Below are positions 1 to 13,527 of a stretch of DNA of 64,000 nucleotides, one piece after another. Positions within the stretch are counted from its first letter, which is position 1, and each line of letters opens with the position of its first letter. This DNA is from Ceratodon purpureus. Taxonomy: Eukaryota > Streptophyta > Bryopsida > Pseudoditrichales > Ditrichaceae. Location of the stretch: contig CM026423.1 in the NCBI GenBank assembly GCA_014871385.1, forward strand, positions 8,320,803-8,384,802. The letters are read 5' to 3'. The translations under genes and the position numbers were made by a program. The notes beneath the pieces were generated by a model. It had not been told where the DNA came from. It saw only the letters and a list, made by a program, of their open reading frames with translations, and did not search any database.

Positions 1-97
1 TGCTTGTTGAACTTCAGAGATCTACAGATTTCCGTTGATATTTTACAGCGAAGACATTTCTGCATTGAAAATGTCAATGTACACGAAAATAATTTAC

Positions 98-2275
98 CTG
101 TGGAGACATGTAGGAAGAGCTGAAGGTTTGGGCAGCCATTTGCAAAATCAAGTATTCTTCGTGGACCCTGGGTGTTGATGTTCAATGCGGTGTCGTACCT
201 GACAAATTAAAAAGGCACATAAATTAATACCATGTGCATTTAACCAAGATGGACAGCACTTCTATACTTTTAGCATATTACAGGCATGTGAAAGAAAATC
301 GCAATGAAACCATGACAGAACCCACAGCTGGTAGCGGTCCAAGAAATGTCGATCTCCTATTATTCTTCCAAGTAAAAATGCTGGAAACAAAGAACTCGCC
401 CATGACCAGCCGTGAGGATTAAAACGATTATTCAGTGACAGATGTCCAAGATAGGGACCTAGATCATTTCCATGCACAAAAGCAGCAGGAAGTACAAGCC
501 GCTTTACCTCTCATCGAAGGTGGTGGTTGCAGCCGAATTCACAATAACATCAACATTTCTGGAAATCTCCTCCGTCATTTCATTTGAGATCCCGAGGCCA
601 TCGGAGGAAATGGTGCCACTGACTGCGGTTAGCTTTCTGGTCATAAAATCCTCGTAATTCTCTCCATGAGTAGCTTTGAGCACTTTGAACAGCGGAGACA
701 TGATAACCTACAAGTTCACCCCCAAAAACGTTGGTAAAAATACTTGTATGGAAAGAAAAGTGCGGTTCTGAAAGTATATCCATTACTGCTTCTCGAAATT
801 AAGCAGTAAATTTAGTTGAGATTGCTCAGAGGATGCACTACAAATCTGCACTAATCGACCGAACCAGAATAAGATCGTCAGTTAATGTTGCAAGCTCGAA
901 TGTGGAGAATCTTACATTATTTTTCAGCCTCTCCTCAGCTGTCGCGTTTTTCTGCGGTTGAATGAGTAGGTACAACTGGCCAACATCGGGTTGGACTCTC
1001 AAAATTTTCTCCACCATGACTGCAAGCAAAGTATGTTCAAGTGAATCAACAAGGACGTAGACAATCAAACTAAATTAGGTCATGTTTATAGCAGGGCCAA
1101 AGAGTCGTGTTCAAATGTCTACACTGGATTTGAAAGCGATCAAATGGAAAAAGCTGGAGATATTCGCTACTAATCAAAATGATAGAGATGTTGAAGCTGT
1201 TGTTGAAGAGGAAGGAAAACGGCTTAGTCAGGATATTAGTACCCTTTGCAAGGAATCCCGTCGCTCCTGTGACAAGAAGATTTTTCCCCTTCAGAAATTT
1301 TAAGATTCCGAGTCCATCAGAACTATCAGCATCGCTTGATTGTTGTTTGTCGGCATTCCGCAAAACAACTTCGTCACTGACAGCAGTTGCTCTGTGCGTC
1401 CGCAAGGGTGTTAAAGTTGTAGTGAACGCAACACCAGGATTCTCTAATTTATGAATCAGCTCCATTAAGGTATCCATACCCTCACTCTGTTTCAAAGGGA
1501 CATTCATGGGCGTTTGTACAAGCCTCTCCAACTCTGGCAACACACTAGAAGCACCATCTGCAGGAGGAGCCTTGGAATATCCATTAACAACTCCATTCAT
1601 TGACACCCCGTTGGCAGCACGTGAGTTTCGGTATCTAATTGCGTCGATGGATTGAGCCAAATCAATAACACCTTCCTTATCAGCATACAGTGAAGGTCCG
1701 TTCCCATTGCCAACGGTCGCAGATCCATTGAGCGGCGAAATCGCGCTGTAGGCGTGTCCAATGGTGGAACCATTTCTTGTCGCTCTCTTCAGTACGTTCC
1801 CGTTCGTTGAACCATTACGTGAAGCAGATTCGACCGACTTTTTAACGGCACAGCTTCCGTCACAATTCGGACCACAGCAAACTTCATTTGCCGTGTCGAC
1901 GTTACCTTTCTCTGCGTTATCAGCATCTTCAACAGCAGAATATGCATTCAGATTGCCACGGTGGCCGCCGGTGGCAATCGCATCTCTACTTTTCCTTACT
2001 ACGACGTCAGCATTCGTCTTGTCGGAAATGGAATCCTCAAAACCAGCTGCAGCTTCACTGCGAAAATCAGGGCTCCAGAGCCGACCTCCTCGCTTGATCT
2101 TGTTCAGGCGCTTCGACGAAAATTCCTTTGGTTTGCACGTCAAAGTCTCACGAACAAGTGCGCCTCCCAAACTGCATTCCAACGAGTTTGTCCTAACCAA
2201 GTTCAACGTGCGTGACCCCGCCAAGCTACAGTTAACAACCCGCACTGTAGCTAACTGGCTGCACACAGCCGCCAT
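98..2275 (-). CDS. MS2-like fatty acyl reductase (5' part, runs off left edge)
   Basis: Four exons are readable on the minus strand: 1243-2275, 916-1019, 508-707 and 98-198, with GT-AG introns and consistent phase; later exons lie left of the window. Exon 1 ends in the Rossmann NAD(P)H-binding motif VTGATGFLAK (about residues 335-344). Exon 2 reads VEKILRVQPDVGQLYLLIQP and exons 3-4 continue through VNSAATTTFDERYD, the standard N-terminal order of the FAR/MS2 family (NAD_binding_4). Family members reduce fatty acyl-ACP or acyl-CoA to fatty alcohols; MS2-type plastid enzymes supply sporopollenin for spore and pollen walls. Odd point: about 330 low-complexity residues (Asn, Gly and Ser rich) precede the catalytic fold, longer than I expect for the family. 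The first ATG of the open frame, at 2275, was chosen. The reductase assignment is firm; the MS2 subgroup is inferred from the long presequence. Confidence 0.85.
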
Positions 2276-4340
2276 CTCGTACGAATACGCTAATCCGCCA
2301 CTAGTTCCTCCCGTTCTCTTGCGAAGCGGCTCGGTAGTTATAAGTGAAGCAAATTTCAGCGTCCCGTACTTAACGTAAACCTCGGATCTCCTAGAACGTC
2401 TACAGATTACTCACATTGCACCACGCACAAGTGCAAGCAAGTCGCTGCCCTCTCTGAGGCAAACACCTCTGTTTACAAATGAGCACTCGATCGATTGGCG
2501 CAAAATCCTAGCACTTAAACCCAAGGAGTCCGCTCTAAACACGAACCGGAGGCAGGTAACCTCACAATGGAAGTACTAAAACCAAACCACGAAACCGAAA
2601 TATATTCCTACGTGCCAATGCCGACGGTCGTCGACGCCCTAACACTCGAACGACGTCCACGATGCAACCAGCCTAACCTCCGCATGCTCAGCTCGTACCT
2701 GTCCACACAACAACTACTAAGCGAATGTCATTTGCGTGCTCATCAACTCTTCAACGACTCCATTTAACTCCTTAATTAACCTCCGTCTGAAATTCCGCTC
2801 TAACACATCAAACGCCTGGCGTTCCAAATGTGCAACGTCACAGAACACCAAACCACGCACACATTCACTACTCCATCTACTATCCTCCTAGTAAATCACG
2901 CGCAATTAAACGCAACAGACAAAACATCGTCGTACTCTCCCCTCTCAGTCAAGTCCACCACCCCTTCCCTGACTATGACATACAGCACTCACTCTCTCTC
3001 ACACCTCATTAAAAATAAAATCCCCCTCACTCCCGAACTTCCTCCACCAAAACTCCATCGCTCAAATCACTTCTACCACTCCCTACTCTCAAACACTCAC
3101 TGAAGAAACTCCTACCTCACCAAACACCTCGAGATCGAAACATTTACCTCGTCGAACCGATTCGCCGCTCCACAACAACCGGCACCGCACACGCCGCCCC
3201 GCACCTTCCACGAGCTCGATCGGTCGCCAGACAGAAACAACACAGCGGCCAACTGATGAGGTGCAATAAACAATGCAGCTAGTTGCATGTGGCGCTCGGC
3301 TCCTCTCTGCTGCAGCACGGTTGTTGACAAGAGCGATGAAGTCACGGTGGTTGCAGCGGACGACACAAATGGCGTGGCGATGGAACAGACTGCAGCTCCT
3401 CCCAGCGATGGACCGACCGTGCAGTTGCTGCTGCCTGCTGCTTGCTGTTTGCTGCAGCGATGGCGACAATTTACTTCAAAGCCAGCTCTCTCGCTCCCTC
3501 TCTCTCGCAGCTGGATTGACGTCCGTTGCTGTCTCCCCCGCTGTTCTTATAACTAGCGTCTGCTCAAACCCGTCATCATGCTTAAGACCGACATTTTTCG
3601 TCCTTTTTGTGGATTCTCGGTGTTGAGATGTAGGCCTCTGGTAGATGGTGGTGGGATTAGGTGTAGTGACGGGGTGTTGGTACCGCGACTCGGAGTTAGA
3701 GGAGCGTGTTGATTACGATGTTCCCACCTACCTACCTGGGAGGTGGACGGGTGACCGTGGATTAAGACCGTGGGTTTGGTAATTAGTGGGGGTGTTTAAG
3801 ACGGGGACGGGTGGCGTGGTCCTGTGAACTGGGGTGTTGGGATTAGGTGGAGGTGCACGGTGATGGGGTAGGTGATGATAATTGTCTTGATTAGCCGCCG
3901 GTTCTGTGTATACCTGGGCTTTTAGATGGGATCTTCTGACAGGAGAATTTGGTAACAATTTTCTGACTTGGGGCTTTTGGAGGAATGTGTTTGTTTGGTG
4001 GAATTCATTTGGGAAAAATGTTCTGGAGGCGAGGGTAGGATCCAGTTCTTACTTCTCCAACTTTACTCGGTAACTTTACATGGGGGTTCATCATCACAAC
4101 TTCATGTATTATGGATTGTGCTGTGTGAAACTCTCGGGTGATGATTGCTGTGTGTGTGCGCGTCTAAAATCTGTTCACTTGTGTGAAGCGCGGCACAAGG
4201 TGACAGTGTTTAGTTGGCGCCAAGGCTAATGTACAATCGTTTAGGTGCCGTGCGAAGCGCTTTTGGGGCCATAACTGGCAATGTGTTTGTGTGTGAAATG
4301 AACGAGTTTTGAGTGCAATTATCAAGTTTTATGTACTTAC
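2276..4340. other. Gene-free stretch upstream of the reductase
   Basis: No supported gene. The plus strand is C-rich from about 2380 to 3240 and G/T-rich from about 3620 to 3900, so strand composition flips. It probably holds the 5' UTR and promoter of the minus-strand reductase. Short open frames here have no recognisable domain. Confidence 0.5.
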
Positions 4341-4455
4341 GAAGAACTGCCAATGGTGTTGCAATCACCATGTCAATGTTTCTCAAGACTTTCCCACCCA
4401 TAAGTTGTCTGAATGGCGTTGTGGAGCGCTGTAGCTCAAGGCATTCACATTGATC
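4341..4455 (-). pseudogene. Possible DEAD-box helicase exon relic
   Basis: A minus-strand frame bounded by a plausible acceptor (TTCAG before 4455) and donor (GTAAGT after 4341) reads PFRQLMGGKVLRNIDMVIATP. This resembles the GG and motif Ib (ATPGR) region of DEAD-box RNA helicases, but the usual GR after ATP is replaced by LA. I found no convincing flanking exons with motif I or DEAD. It may be a decayed fragment or a chance match. Confidence 0.25.
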
Positions 4456-7400
4456 CTGAATACATAATCATGTAGCTACCAGCCTACCAACCTACCAGTG
4501 CCCAGGGCGGCAGAGTAAACTGCAACCCAGAAATTAAAGCACTAGTACGTTTAGTCAAGTGCTGGGCATGTTATCATTCTCTGTGTACTTCCTGTTTGCA
4601 ATTGGCTTGATCATAAACAGATCAGATTTTTCAGCACTCCTTCCATGCAAAAATTCTAAGTTACAGGGATAATTAGAGTGGAAAATGAATTTGTACACAT
4701 ACGCTTCTTTTTGTATTAAAGGGGGACATCTTAAACTCCTGACACCTGCAAAGAAAGTCTTTGGACCAACAAACATAGAGAGAGTAGATGTCCGACGTCA
4801 ACTGTTCTTAAATGTTAGCAAACCACCGGTGAAGCAGCTTGCAGCCTTGCATGTATCTCTCATGAGCTGCTTGTATTGCAACTAAGTGAGGACAGCTTTC
4901 GGGAGTGCACAGCTTAGGGTGTGTCACGGCCTGTCAACTGACAGGCTCAAGGTCCAAAAAGATACTAATCAGTTATGAATGAGGATGTAAACAGATTTTC
5001 GTTTGGGGTTCGAATGAAATATACAGTTTCAATTGTTTACTGTAACTATTCTTCTAAGGAAAAAATTAGGAAAATAAATTTTAAAAATTATTAATTAAAT
5101 TAAGTTTTACAAATAAAATGCACATTATATGAATAATAAAATGATTTTCAAACCCATCGAGCGGAGCGAGAAGGGTTTGAATAAGGGCAACGGGTCCGGT
5201 AGGACCCGTTGCCCGTTAAGTAATTTTAGGGTTCACTCAAAACAACGATCACGGGGTGACTAGGGTTGATCTCATTGGATTTTGGGTTTTATAGCCCCTA
5301 TTTATCATCTAAATAATGATAAAAAATAAATAAAACTCAAAATTATTATAAAAAAAAATCAGGATGCAAGAACCATTTATATTAAATCATTTATCAATCA
5401 ATATTCACTTGATCCCATCAATCAAATTAATTTTTCATTTTTAGAAAATCACAACTGCAATAGTTAAATTTCTAAATTTTAAACTGTAAATATTTTTATT
5501 ATAAAATTTAATTTTTTTTCAGTGTATAAAATAAATAATAAATAAAAGAAAAATCAGTGACTTCTAAGTCTGGCTTCACTGTGGCAGTGGGATCAAAATT
5601 TCATCTCTGACTCAATTTCCGTCACTGGCCACTTGGTACAATGCAGTAACCAGGTGGTCTATATTCTAGCAGAAATAGCTAGATATGGACCCACGCACCC
5701 TAAACTGTGCACTCTCAAAAGACTACCTCGCAACTAAGTTACTACAGCTCATTTCAGCAGCCAGCCTGATTGACATACAACCCATGTTATTATTTCTTTA
5801 TGTATGAAATGCTCAGTTGTAGCAGCCTATCATTCTTACACACATGGTGACACAAGTTCTTTGTAAATCAAAATCAATATCCACATTTTTTGCTGCAAAG
5901 ATGGACTCGGGCACTTGGCACTGATACCTAAGTTTGAAGCATTCCATTTTCAGACTTCACCTAATATCCTGTTTTTCTTGAGTACCAATTGTAGTTTTGT
6001 ATAGAGAACAATGTTGGAAGAGAATCCGTGAGGAATCAGAATTCATATATGCTCTCAAACCAAATTACAACAAATTTCTAGAACTGTAATTTCCTTTAAA
6101 GTTCTTTCAGTTCTGCCATACTTCATGATCAATTGATGCTAATCATTGCAATTTGCAGTGAATTTCTCAATGAATATTTTTTTTTCTTTTGCAGCTTACC
6201 TCAGTGCTCACTAAGGGCCCTGCTTACAAAACCATTGGTTACCTTCCCAATGTCATGAGTTGTTGAATAATGACTACCTTCTGTAGATAGCAGGTTCATA
6301 CACCCATGATCTAATAATTATATATCTCTGGAGAAATATGGTTTGTCTCCCAAATATACAATTTTTCAATTTTTTCATTAAAAATAACCAAAAATAGCCT
6401 TAGATAAATTAAAAACATATAAATATCACATAAAATTATTTTCATGTTTTCATTTCTCCAATATACTTAAAATATACATGTTTTTTCTATTTTATTTTTT
6501 AAGAATTATTTATGAACAAACCTGCTATCAACGTACTGTTACAACTTACATATGCAAGTAGAATGACTCCATCAATGACTCAGTGTCTGCAAATTGGTTT
6601 CCCTAGTTTTAATAGTCATGTACGTAAGTACAGGAGACCTGCAGGCATGCACTAAGTTATTGAATCTTCAATCAACAGACACTTCATGCAAGCTCATACT
6701 GGTTGCTGCAAAGCTGGTATTCCCCTCTTGCTGATAGTACAGGTTTTCCATCACTGCATTAATACTGACTATACTTATACTCTGATTTCTGGCATAAGCA
6801 CATGTTCTGAGCTACTACCATGACATCATAGAAGGTTTGCCACCGGTAGTACAAATATTTGCCTCTTTTTGAAAGAAAAAAAAAAGGTTGGCCTCTCAAA
6901 CAATGAATTTTTTCATTTTTTTTTAAATTAAAAAAACACTAAAAATTTCCTCAAATGGTTTTTTAAATAACTAAATACAGCAAGAAACAATTTATTCTAT
7001 TTTCATTTTTTTTGTAACATTTTTTTCACATTTTTACGTTATCTGATTTTAGATTTATTTTTGGGCAAACTTGCCATGGTGCTACGGTGATTACAGAATG
7101 GAAACAATGATTTCCAAATCATTGACTCAAATCCTAAGAGCATCCCCAGTAAGCCTATAAGCATGTAAACCTGTAAGCCTGAGAATGTCGTTCTCCCAAA
7201 CCTGAGTGTCTTTCTGAAGCAAAACATTCCAAAACCGTTTACAGGTTTACAAGCTTGCCCCAAAAAACCTTCCAAAACCAGGTTTCAACCTGTAAATTAC
7301 AGGCTTACAAGCTTGAATACAAACTTGGCCTGAACCGCCATTCACGTCTTTCCACATCTTTCCGTTTACAGGTTTACAGTTCAGGCCTTAGTGGGGATGC

Positions 7401-9570
7401 TCTAAGGAATGCATGTGTAGAGCTCTTCATTATGTTTAATACCATGAAATTACTTGATAAAAATTGTGAATTTCTTTGACTAAAATGATATAGATATAGA
7501 GTGTCCATGGCAATGGTAAGCCAAGTTCCTTTTTTTCATTATAGTATAGAGCTCTTGAATTTATATGTTCTAAACTGTGGAGTACCTAGTGCGCAATTAC
7601 TTTCTACATTAGCAATCTTTAGGTGAGTGACCAACAGCAATGGTGCATAGATCTAAGCAGTAAACACAGGTTTAATTTCAAGCCTCTGGAATGTTATGTG
7701 CATGTCCAATGAATTAACCCCTAAAAATTCTGAAAATCCAAAATGGCTCTAGGCTGTTTTGGGCAGCCTAGATGAAGGGGTTAAAAGTAATATTTTTGCC
7801 TAAGAATTTTATTGGGTGCTCCCTAAACCGCAAGGTGTATGTGGTAAAATTTACAAAGCCAAATTTCACTTTTAGAACCTTCATCTAGAAATTTTAGGTT
7901 TCAAGTCAAAATCGGGCAGTTTAAAATTAGGATTTTTTAGATTTTTTTTTGGCAACGTGTTCATAAACAATCCACTACTCAAAATCTGAAGTGGCCTACA
8001 TCAAAAAGCTTACCAATTTTACAAGGGCAATCTCCAAAATTACAAAACCAAACTTCACAATTTTGGTAACTTTACAATTTTTTCTTTCAAAATTTGTCAA
8101 AATTCGAGATTTAGGATTTTTTTGAAGTTGTTTTTTCCAATAATTCAAAAACTCATGGACGTAACTTTTAACTGTTCCCTTTTTTTATAAACCAAAAAAG
8201 TTTGACGTTATTTAAGTTTTTCCATATTGGGGTTTTTGTACCTTCTTCTAGAAAACAATTTGCATGAAGGCCCAAAAAGCGTAATGAGACTCTAAAATTT
8301 TTCATGGAGGTGCCTAACTTAGTTACCTACACGGAAAAAAATATGAGCAAAATGTTTGGGGTAACAATCATCAAGTCTCCCTTCGCACCAATTAGAGTAT
8401 GCATTTCGCGCAAAACCAAAAAAGAAAAAACAATAGACTTTGAACGTTATAATCTCAAAAATGGTAAAGATCCAACCGTTGAAATTTGACATGGTATTGG
8501 TGCAAGTAGTTAGGTTCAAGATCTTACGGTTAAATATACCAAAAAAGTAAAAAAATAAGAATCTTAATCCCATTTCTATAAGGTTGTCAAAAATCACAGT
8601 TTTTGGTTTCGGAGGTCAAAAAACGACTTGAACCTTTACGGGTTAAAATCAATTTGTTTTCTTTGCTTCCATTGTCCAAATTGTGTGGTTTCAACAATCT
8701 GAAAATCCACAGTATGGTACATGGAACTATCTTTTAACTAATTTTCACACTTCTGACCCCATGCAAACTCCAAAATAGCTCGTGTAACTTGAATAAGTGG
8801 TACTCTACAACGAAATATAATTTACAACAAAAAAATTAACACTAAGACACCTGTCCAACAACCCCTTCAACCCAACTAATACCCGCCAGACTCCCCGGGC
8901 CTATATGCAGAAAAACACAAACAACACATTACAACACACACACACCATCAGGAAAGTCTCCGCCTCCAAATTCTGTACGAATTTGATATCAAATTAACTC
9001 AAAAAAATTAATGGAAATTTTATATCAAATTATTGTTTCTTGTTGGTTACTTTTACAGAAAATTTATATTAAACTATTTTATATAAAAATATTATCAATT
9101 TTTTTACGTAAATCATATATCAATTTTATAACTTTGTAAAATAGTGTAAAAATTATAACTAAATGTTAGCATATAAAATCTATGTAAAAAAATTATAATT
9201 AATTTACCATGTCCTTTCATTATATGAACCCTAAATCTTCCCCTTTTCTACATCATCAATTGGTACAGTATCCACAAATATTTGAAATTCCACCTTTAGA
9301 ATTTTACCGCAGAGTAGATTCATATGTGCAGTTTTAATATTTATTTCATGTAAATTTAACATAAACTTTATATTATTCCTATAAGAAATTTACCCTCAAA
9401 ATATTACATAGAGTTAATGTTGTTTTTCTGTTATAGATTGTAGAAATTAAATTGACATAAAATTAATAGAAGATGTTTATTTAAAGATAGGGCACCGAAG
9501 TTTATATTAACTTTTGATAGAATTCACATAAAATTTACCCCTTTAGATTTTCTTGAGGATGCCCTCCCCT
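4456..9570. other. AT-rich intergenic spacer
   Basis: A long AT-rich region with homopolymer runs and no supported gene. The frame at 4555-4776 and its neighbours show no family features. It contains the paired hairpins described separately and diverged AT-rich sequence, perhaps old transposon remains, with no terminal repeats I can define. Confidence 0.5.
5148..5214. repeat. Two adjacent inverted repeats (hairpins)
   Basis: First hairpin: TCAAACCC at 5148-5155 pairs with GGGTTTGA at 5173-5180 across a 17-nt GC-rich loop. Second hairpin: GGGCAACGGGTCC at 5185-5197 pairs perfectly with GGACCCGTTGCCC at 5202-5214 across the 4-nt loop GGTA. Both stand out as GC-rich islands in AT-rich spacer. 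Confidence 0.8.
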
Positions 9571-9633
9571 ACCATGGAAACACCCGCTGAAACCATGGAA
9601 ACACCCGCTGAAACCATGGAAACAAGCTGATAC
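9571..9633. repeat. 21-bp tandem repeat upstream of the GTPase gene
   Basis: The unit ACCATGGAAACACCCGCTGAA occurs at 9571-9591 and 9592-9612, followed by a partial third copy and degenerate relatives to about 9690 (GATACC-type variants). It lies about 290 bp upstream of the GTPase start codon, in the promoter or 5' UTR. Confidence 0.75.
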
Positions 9634-9920
9634 CGAGGAAAGACCCCGCTGATACCAGTGCGAAGGATACACCCTGCTGATACCATTTTGAAATCAAGTT
9701 ATACCCTCCGATACCCTGAGATATACATCCAAACACCCGGATGGGCCCCTTAAACCCCAGACGGTGAAGAGAACAGGCTAGCCACAGAAGCCTCACCCAT
9801 TCAGACACAGAGTCCACTTGTTCAAGAGACAAGGTTTGTTTGTAGACAAGTTTGCAGAAAACAACCTCACCGAGCTTAAACCCTCGCACCAAACCCTAGG
9901 ACGGTAGCTTCGGGACAGGG

Positions 9921-12900
9921 ATGCATTTCGGCAGGGCCATCACGCACCGCGCCATCGCCATGGCCGTCACGGCCTCCACGGCCGTGCGCTTCGGGCTGGT
10001 TGCGGGGAGCGCAGGAGGTGCGGCGAGGCACAGGGGAGGGCACGGGGGGGTGCTGTGTGGGGTTAGGGTTTCGAGCCTGGGGTTTAGGAGGGGTGCGTGT
10101 GGGGTGCGGGCGGTGGTGCCGGATGGGGCGGTTAGGTTTTCGGGGCTGGGTGGGGTGAGGAGGGCGTTGCGGACGGTTGCTGGGGTCAGTCAGCTGGAGG
10201 AGGGCCCCATGGAGACGTCGGGGTTCGAGGGCGATGATGGGGTCTACCAGGATAATCGGATTGCTGTTACGATCATCACTGGGTTCCTCGGTGCGGGGAA
10301 GGTATGGGGATTGAGAATTTGAGGAATTGAGGAGGTTGTGGGAATTTGAGGGAATTTGACGAAATGGTAGATGGTGGATGAGTTGTGAAGGTTTGGAGGA
10401 ATTGAGTTTTTATTCGTGAAATTGGGCTTCATGTTCGATGTTGTGGAGGTGCATGCTTTCTTTACGAGTGATGAAAATGGGCATGTGCATTGGTGGCGGG
10501 GAAAAGATAAGAGAGAGACGTTTTTTGAGTCGGATATTTTACTTCGGAGTGGAATTTCTTTATCATCACTCAAATTACTGGGAAGTGCTTGCCCATGCTT
10601 ATGTACTGGCTCGTCAATATTGATGAATTTGGCAACAGGGTTTTAGACGGACGTTTACATGATGGGAAGTAGGCAATGCCGGGGTTTAGGAATTCTTGTC
10701 GAATCTGGTCGTGGTTCCGGGAAGACGTTTTTTTAATCTTGAAGCTAAAATGTTGGCTAATTTATAAGATATGGGGTGCTTTCTCAAGGGAACTGGATTT
10801 CACATTCTACTATTAGCTCCTGCGAATCCCTGTATCTTGGGATGTCACATAAATGCCCCTACCTGTAGATGTTCCCGTTTTTGCAGAGTTTCATTGTGAT
10901 GCGGATTGCCATTAACTGTTGAAAATGAGTCGGTAAAAGCTAATGTTAAACAACTCTGTTACTGTTTGCCAGACAACGCTGCTGAATCACATTCTTACTG
11001 CGGAACATGGCAAACGGATTGCCGTTATTGAGAATGAGGTACCTACCGGACCTTTTGTGTACTGGCAGGGTAGTGCTTACACGAGTAGCCTTCCCTTGGT
11101 TCTTGATGCGTTGATTATTACCAAACTCAGATGATTTTAATTTTATTTTCTTGCCGATTTATTACTCAAAATCCTCCCTCTGGTATTGATATTGAATATT
11201 ATGGCTTGCTTCACAATGTTGCTCTGCAGTTTGGGGAGGTGGATATTGATGGATCTCTGGTAGCTTCAAGGCAGCAAGGCGATGAAGACATCATAATGCT
11301 CAACAACGGTTGCCTGTGTTGTACTGTCCGAGGGGATCTAGTGCGGATGCTGGGTGACCTTCTCAAGAAAAAGGGGGGCAAGTTTGATCATATCATCATT
11401 GAGACTACAGGTGAGTGAAGGCCGAAACCAACCTCGGTCTATCTCATCTACATCTGTAAATGATGTGGACTGGAGCTTTCTTATTATCGAAAGTACCTTG
11501 ATTTCGGGAAGGAAGTCGACTGCTGATTTTCTACGTCGGAAATGTAACTTGAATTATTCTTCTTCAGGGCTTGCAAATCCTGCTCCAATCATCCAAACGT
11601 TTTACCTTGAGGAGAACCTCGCAAACAATTTGCGGTTGGATGGAGTTGTGACACTAGTAGATGCAAAGCATGCTACACAGCATATACAGGAAGTCAAACC
11701 CGATGGTGTGGTAAATGAGGCAGTGGAGCAAATTGCGTATGCTGATCGTATTATTTTGAACAAGGTATATTACGAAGAGTGGGTCTCAAGTCTTCTGTCG
11801 TTTAGATTTGAAGTTGACGATGGATAAGCACTATCGTCAGCAACTTGACATTCTTGATATCTTGGGATATTCTGAACTGTGCAGTGAGTTTATGTGCTTG
11901 TTCGTTACAGTTTGTTATTTTCTGAGTTAAGATTCTTGCCTACAGATCGACCTTGTGAAAGAAGCTGACGTGGAGTCCATGATGCGCCAGATTAAGGTAA
12001 GTGTTCCTGAGGCGGGTTAGATTAATTTTTTATGATCTTGCATGGTGTCCTCAGAGTGGCGTACTTCTGTAGTTAAGCCGTTTGTACTGCCGTTCTAAGC
12101 TTGTACTTCGGAGACTCATTTTTATGGTACATTTGCAACCCGACTTTTGGCAGCGCATCAACGGACTAGCTCAAGTACGGAAGGCTAAGTTGGCGGAAGT
12201 GGACTTGGACTATGTCCTCGGAGTTGGTGGCTTTGATTTGGAAAGGTTAGGGCTACGTACAAATTATACGCTTGAATGAGAATGGTCTGTATGAATATTT
12301 TGTCTTGTTGACTGTCTGTCAGTACTGGGTTTCAGTAATCTGATATGATACGGACCTAGCTTTTCCGGGTCTGAAGGACAAATTAAGTTCTTTAGAATTT
12401 TATTGTTGCAGTGGGATAATTATCTTCCTCCTCTCTTTCATTACAGAGTTGAAGATGACATCATGCAGGGCGTGAAAAGTTCTGGACAAGCTGAGATTCA
12501 CTCACACGATCATAGTCACGAACACGAACATGAACATGGCCATGATCACGACCATGGCCATGATCATGATCACAAGCATGAGTGTAAAGAAGACCATGTA
12601 CATACTGCTGATTGTGGTAAGTATGATCATTAAACAAATTCATGCATTCACACGGATTCGTTTGAATGAGTTTGCTAATTCTCATGCACCTGTGCCTACC
12701 CTCGCATGTATCATTATTTAGTGTCTTAGATCTAAGAAGTCTAGCAACTCACTTGTATGTCGTCGACTAGACAGTCTTTGACAATGCCGCGACTATGTGA
12801 TTCCTAACTCGTACAATTTCGCAGGACACAACCATGATGGCCATGTCCATGATCATGTTCATGACCCAGGAGTCTCCTCTGTATCTATAGTATGCGATGG

Positions 12901-13527
12901 TGCTCTTGATCTTGATAAGGTACTGAAATGTTTGCTACTCTTTTCTCTTCAATGTTCTCACTTTTGCTTCGCATAAAGAACTCGTTAAAGGTCTCAATGG
13001 CATAGGATTGGGAGATGATGGTCTATGTTTTGATGGTACAGCGTATGAGTATTGTTTATTGCACTAGCTTGGTGTTAATTTTTGTGAACTGTTGAGTACT
13101 TATCATGTGCGATTTATGGTTGCTTCGAACTATTTTTAGATCAACGAATGGTTAGAAGGGCTTATGAATGAGCGCAGTGAAGACCTTTATCGGACAAAGG
13201 GTGTGTTATCGATTCACGGCTGGGAAGAAAGATTTGTATTTCAGGTAGATTCTCAACCTGCGAAGTGTTATTTCTGTTTACGATGATGTACTATGTTCTA
13301 TATCATATTGTCAAGACTGATGTTTGGACCACGTTGTAGTCAATAGTCTCTGATTTTGTGAACTTCGCTCATTGCAGGGTGTTCACTCTTTGCTAGAAGG
13401 CTCTCCTGAACGGAATTGGGGACCTGGTGAGAATCGGGTCAATAAGATTGTATTCATTGGCAAGAATCTAGACGAGTCCCTACTTAGAAAAGGCTTCCAA
13501 GAATGCTTAGTTGCTGAGACAGCATAA
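9921..13527 (+). CDS. COG0523/CobW-type GTPase, ZNG1-like, probably plastid targeted
   Basis: Ten exons: 9921-10301, 10973-11038, 11230-11410, 11568-11764, 11946-11996, 12154-12245, 12447-12616, 12825-12919, 13140-13244 and 13378-13527, giving 495 aa with consistent phase. In order: an Arg/Ala/Gly-rich N-terminus of about 95 residues like a transit peptide; Walker A GFLGAGK followed by TTLLNHIL, split exactly at the exon 1/2 junction; the GCLCC metal-binding motif (CxCC) in exon 3; an ILNK-type guanine specificity motif closing exon 4; a His/Asp/Glu-rich loop spanning exons 7-8; and the CobW C-terminal domain (INEWLEGLM, then VLSIHGWEERFVFQGVHSL). Family members are metal chaperone GTPases; the ZNG1/CBWD branch delivers zinc to target enzymes. 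Plastid targeting is inferred from composition and from plant relatives. Confidence 0.93.

Noticed and set aside
1761-2378. 205-aa plus-strand open frame
   Set aside because: It is the shadow of reductase exon 1 on the opposite strand.
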